A DNA stretch of 64,000 bases, from the NCBI GenBank assembly GCA_963556195.1, contig OY744520.1, positions 9,464,991 through 9,528,990 of the forward strand, given 5' to 3'. Source of the DNA: Sepiola atlantica. Taxonomy: Eukaryota > Mollusca > Cephalopoda > Sepiida > Sepiolidae. Of this stretch, positions 60,723 through 64,000 are shown piece by piece (the stretch's first letter is position 1; each line of letters starts with the position of its first letter). Below the pieces are notes generated by a model. It saw only the letters and a program-made list of their open reading frames with translations. It was not told the origin of the DNA and ran no database searches. The translations under genes were made by a program, and so were the position numbers.

Positions 60723-61305
60723 AAAAAGATCTAAAAAAATCTTTTCTAAGTGTTTTTTCTGAAAAGCTTGGATGCTGCACGAAAATAAAAGCGAGATTCG
60801 AATTGCTGGATGAAGCAAAACCAATATTCAAAAAACCACGTAGCGTACCGTTCGCTTCAAGAGAAAAAATTGAAGAAGAATTGGAAAGACTAGTTAACAC
60901 AGGGATTTTGACCCATATTAACTATAGTGAGTGGGCAGCCCCCACCGTATACATAAAAAATAATCTAAAGAAATCAGAGTATGCGCAGATTTCTCTACCG
61001 GATTGAATGCATCACTCAAGGACCACCACTATCCGTTACCAAACCCAGAGGAAGTATTCGCTAAGTTAAATGGCGGAAAAATCTTTTCCAAAATAGACTT
61101 AAGCGAGGCGTATCTACAGATACCAGTAGAAGACGATAGTTCAAAACTTTTGTGTATCTCAACACACATAGGTCTTTTTAAATTCAATAGATTAGCATTT
61201 GGGATAAAAGTAGCACCTTCTATTTTCAAACAGATAATTGACACTTTGCTAAGCGGTTTGGATTTTTCAATAGGCTATCTGGACGATATTCTCATACGTA
61301 GTTAA
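60680..61305 (+). pseudogene. Ty3 element 2 reverse transcriptase palm
   Basis: Two frames joined by a shift near 60975-61000: FNDEADKLKKDLKKSFLS, AKPIFKKPRSVPFA, WAAPTVYIK, then ASLKDHHYPLPNPEEVF, FSKIDLSEAYLQIPV, NRLAFGIKVAPSIFK and GYLDDILIRS. The catalytic YLDD box is intact. A TAA at 61303-61305 interrupts the frame. Confidence 0.85.
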
Positions 61306-63183
61306 AATGTTGAACAACATAGAGATCATGTATTTCAAGTGTTTGACAGAATAAAAGAATACGGCTTTACTTTGAAGGAGGCAAAATGTGAATATTTTTT
61401 GGAAAAAATAAAATACCTGGGTCATATATTGAATAAGGACGGGAGAAAACCCGACCCGGATAGGTCCACAGCAATAAAAGACATGCCAGAGCCTCAAAAT
61501 GTAACTACATTGCAAAGTTTTTTAGGGCTCGTTAACTATTATCAAACTTTTATTAAGAATATGCATAAATTGCGCGCGCCTTTGAATGAACTATTAAAAA
61601 AGGACAACAAATGGAACTGGACGCCGGAGTGCCAGTCGGCATTTAAGCAGTTAAAAGATGTACTAACATCAGATTTATTTCTGATTCATTTCCATCCAGA
61701 ACAAGAGATTATTGTCGCAATCGACGCAAGTGCTTATGGAATAGGGGCATGCATTCTACATAAAATGCCAGATGGGTCCACTAAACCGATCGCCCATGCG
61801 TCGAGAACCTTACTGCCAGCCGAGAAGAATTATTCCCAAATTGAGAAGGAAGCACTGGGGATCATATTCGGAGTTACAAAATTCCACCGTTTTTTACATG
61901 GTCGAAAATTCAAATTACAAACTGATCACAAGCCGCTTATAACCATTTTCGGTTCAAAAAAAGGGATACCAACTTACTCAGCCAACAGACTGCAAAGATG
62001 GGCGACCATCCTGCTAAATTACGATTTCAGTATGGAATTTTTTGCATCTGCGAAGTTAGGTCACGCTGACGGATTGTCGCGATTAATCCCGAAATCAAGG
62101 GAACCGCTGGAGGACACAGTAATAGCGTCACTACAAAGTGAAAAGGACTATACACAAATACTGTGCAATACGATCAGGGAATTCCCAGTGACTTTGAAAG
62201 ATATAATAAGGGAGGCTGAAGAAGATAGTTTCATCAAAGAAACGAAACAAAAAATGCAATCAGATGAATCGGCGGCGGAAGTTTATTCTATGTGCAATGA
62301 GGTACTGTTGTACCGAGAAAGGGTGGTAATCCCAGCCACGCTGAGGAAAAAATTTTTAAAGGATTTTCATACGGGGCACCCTGGGGCTACTAGAATGAAG
62401 AGCCTCATGAGGTCCTACGTTTACTGGAAGAGCATGGACACTGATATTGAAGATATGGTAAAGTCGTGTAAGGGATGCGCATTGGCTGCAAAAGCGCCCC
62501 CAATACAATTTAGCCCGTGGCCTACAGCTGACCATCCATGGTCAAGGATACACGTGGACTTTGCAGGTCCATTGGAGGGAAACTATTACATAATAGTTGT
62601 TGATAGCTTTTCAAAATGGCCTGAGGTATTTAGATGCAAGAGTCCAACGACGGATTTTACAATCAGTGCTCTTCACGAATTGTATGCTAGGTTTGGTGTG
62701 GTCGATTGTTTGGTGTCGGACAATGGCACGCAATTCACGTCAGCAGATTTTAAAAGTTTCTGCGAGGATTTCCAGGTCAACCACATAACAACGCCAACCT
62801 ATCATCCTCGATCGAACGGTCAGGCAGAGAGGTTCGTGGACACGCTAAAAAGAGCCCTGAAAAAAGCTAAAGGAACGCCCTCAGGAAAGGCGTTACAACA
62901 GTTTTTACAGGTGTACCGAATTACGCCAAATGAAAGCGCTCCATCAAAGATGTCGCCGGCAGAGTTAATGTTTGCGAGGAAAATTAGGCCGGTCTTCGAG
63001 AAACTTTTGCCTAAACAGGTAAAACCGCCGAATACTACAGTTCCTAAAAAGATGTATTTACCTGGGGAAAAGGTATTTTTCCAGGTACATAAAAATAATA
63101 GTATGATGTGGGAACTAGGAAAGGTCAAGCAGAGGATCGGGCGGATGGTTTACATAATAGAAGGTCCAAAATTCACTCACTAG
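61306..63183 (+). pseudogene. Ty3 element 2 RT thumb, RNase H and integrase
   Basis: One long open frame (611 codons from 61339, plus the short link after the TAA at 61303). RT thumb: YLGHILNKDGRKPDPDR and FLGLVNYYQTFIKN. RNase H: VAIDASAYGIGACIL, EKEALGIIFGVTKFH and LQTDHKPL. Integrase: the H2C2 zinc region (HTGHPGATRMKSLM ... CKGC), then the DDE core HVDFAGPLEGNYY, LVSDNGTQFTS and YHPRSNGQAERF. A TAG at 63181 ends it; the same frame continues open to 63393 (NQIRKRVTDDDRQ, RRSSRKRKRID), the usual pol tail. No chromodomain seen. Confidence 0.9.
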
Positions 63184-63409
63184 AAGCATTTGAACCAAAT
63201 TCGGAAACGTGTCACTGATGACGACAGACAACCTCCTGTTGAACAAGAAGTAATGGACCATATGTATGACACGTTCGACCTGGTAACACCACAAGCAGCC
63301 GAACAACGCCGGTCTTCCAGAAAAAGAAAAAGGATCGATCCCATAGAGATCAATCCCAGGAAAACGAGCTATACGATCATTCCAGGGGAATGAAAAGCTC
63401 GGGAGGGGG

Positions 63410-63657
63410 TGTTGTGGGGTACAAATCACCCCTATTGAAGAACTAATGGAAGCAACCATCTATAATAAATACCATGGTTGCAAAGACTCAACAGAGGACA
63501 TTCCTATTCAGGTTTTACCGCATGGTAGGAATCCGGTCATCTCCTACCACATTTAGTGGCGTTACTGTATTGCTATGAATAAATACATACATGTATATTT
63601 TAACCTGTCACAATTTGTGGTTGTTATCTTTGTGACCCCTAACACGGGTCTACAACA
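63410..63657 (+). repeat. 3' LTR of Ty3 element 2
   Basis: TGTTGTGGGG start directly after the purine tract GGGAGGGGG (63401-63409); ends CTACAACA. Two bases longer than the 5' LTR (a 3-bp ACA-type insertion and a 1-bp loss). Confidence 0.92.
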
Positions 63658-64000
63658 CTAGTAAAACAAGTTCTGATGTGTTTTGCTAGTAAAAACAAAT
63701 TCTGATGTGGTTTGATAGAAAAAACAATTTCTGATGTGTTTTGCTAGTAAAAACAATTCCTGATGTGTTTTGTTAGTAAAAACATAATTTCTGATGTGTT
63801 TTGCTAGTAAAACAATTTCTGATGTGTTTTGCTAGTAAAAACAATACGAAAATACATCCATCGTAGTTATTTTCTCTCTCATACAAATATTAAATGGCGT
63901 ATTTTTATACAAAATTTTACAAATATATTTCGTTGTACAAGTTATTAAGCGGTAGAAAATCGGTAAAAATTGAAATTGACATGTCCATGCGATGAAAGGG

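Larger units (their letters stand above)
58066..63657 (+). mobile_element. Ty3/Gypsy element 2, inserted in the copy C minisatellite
   Basis: 5592 bp with LTRs 58066-58311 and 63410-63657, a perfect 5-bp target duplication CTAGT (58061-58065 and 63658-63662), a TGG-starting primer-binding site at 58313, gag, protease, RT, RNase H, integrase and polypurine tract. The insertion postdates growth of the array. LTRs differ by about five substitutions and two indels, so it is young but not new. Internal stops and frameshifts make it non-autonomous. Pol resembles the Mag / K02A2.6-like group. Confidence 0.92.
50145..64000 (+). repeat. copy C of the segmental duplication (continues past window)
   Basis: Same order and strand as copy A from the 380-bp block through the 29-bp array and into the unique flank (63845-64000 matches 22345-22500). 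It lacks the (CT)n tract region of A. The galaxin-like exon would lie beyond the window end. Confidence 0.9.

Overview
The window is animal nuclear DNA: AT-rich, spliced, full of degenerate retroelements and crowded with (TA)n microsatellites. I see no bacterial, organellar or free-virus genome. The repeat mix (Penelope-like elements with GIY-YIG ends, Ty3/Gypsy, a LINE, Tc1/mariner remnants, a Helitron-like insert, hammerhead motifs) and a two-exon secreted galaxin-like gene suggest a lophotrochozoan, perhaps a mollusc. The species is a guess.

Left accessory region (1-15.8 kb): a graveyard of nested elements. It holds the 3' end of a Penelope-like element (PLE), a possible copia-type LTR, a reverse-strand PLE reverse transcriptase, a Ty3 gag remnant, another PLE piece, a LINE endonuclease fragment, a reverse-strand Ty3 element with both LTRs (8707-14232) interrupted by a LINE, and a GIY-YIG PLE with 225-bp inverted arms (14245-15790). 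The Ty3 element has a 19-nt self-complementarity between LTR and primer-binding site, suggesting self-priming.

Core (15.8-64 kb): one long unit occurs three times, copy A forward (about 15.82-33.09 kb), copy B inverted (about 37.83-48.38 kb) and copy C forward (50.15 kb to beyond the window). Each unit carries, in order, an exon on the opposite strand of an unrecognised gene (Y), a short shared promoter with 28-bp repeats, a signal-peptide exon, a Tc1 remnant invaded by a 32-bp minisatellite, a 29-bp minisatellite and, in A and B, a 335-bp cysteine-rich galaxin-like exon. The signal-peptide exon ends in phase 1 and the galaxin exon starts in the matching phase behind a good acceptor, so I propose the gene is 18012-18093 + 28954-29288 in A and complement(40260-40594, 46125-46206) in B, 138 residues each. 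B and C also carry a small phase-compatible exon that would instead encode a 52-residue secreted peptide.

The introns evolve violently: one 35-bp unit in B has become about 5.4 kb in A, and the 29-bp array goes from about 13 units (B) to about 29 (A) to about 140 (C). Copy C's array was then entered by a Ty3/Gypsy element (58066-63657, 5-bp target duplication CTAGT). B and C share a signal exon sequence and an inserted 130-bp block absent from A, so A split first.

The A-B spacer (33.3-37.8 kb) holds a foldback element, GA-rich repeats, an integrase scrap, MITE-like termini and a GC-rich patch. The B-C spacer (48.4-50.1 kb) holds a PLE preceded by a hammerhead-like motif. A well-formed hammerhead ribozyme lies at 47715-47760. 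Everything was read by eye; boundaries given as 'about' are good to some tens of bases.
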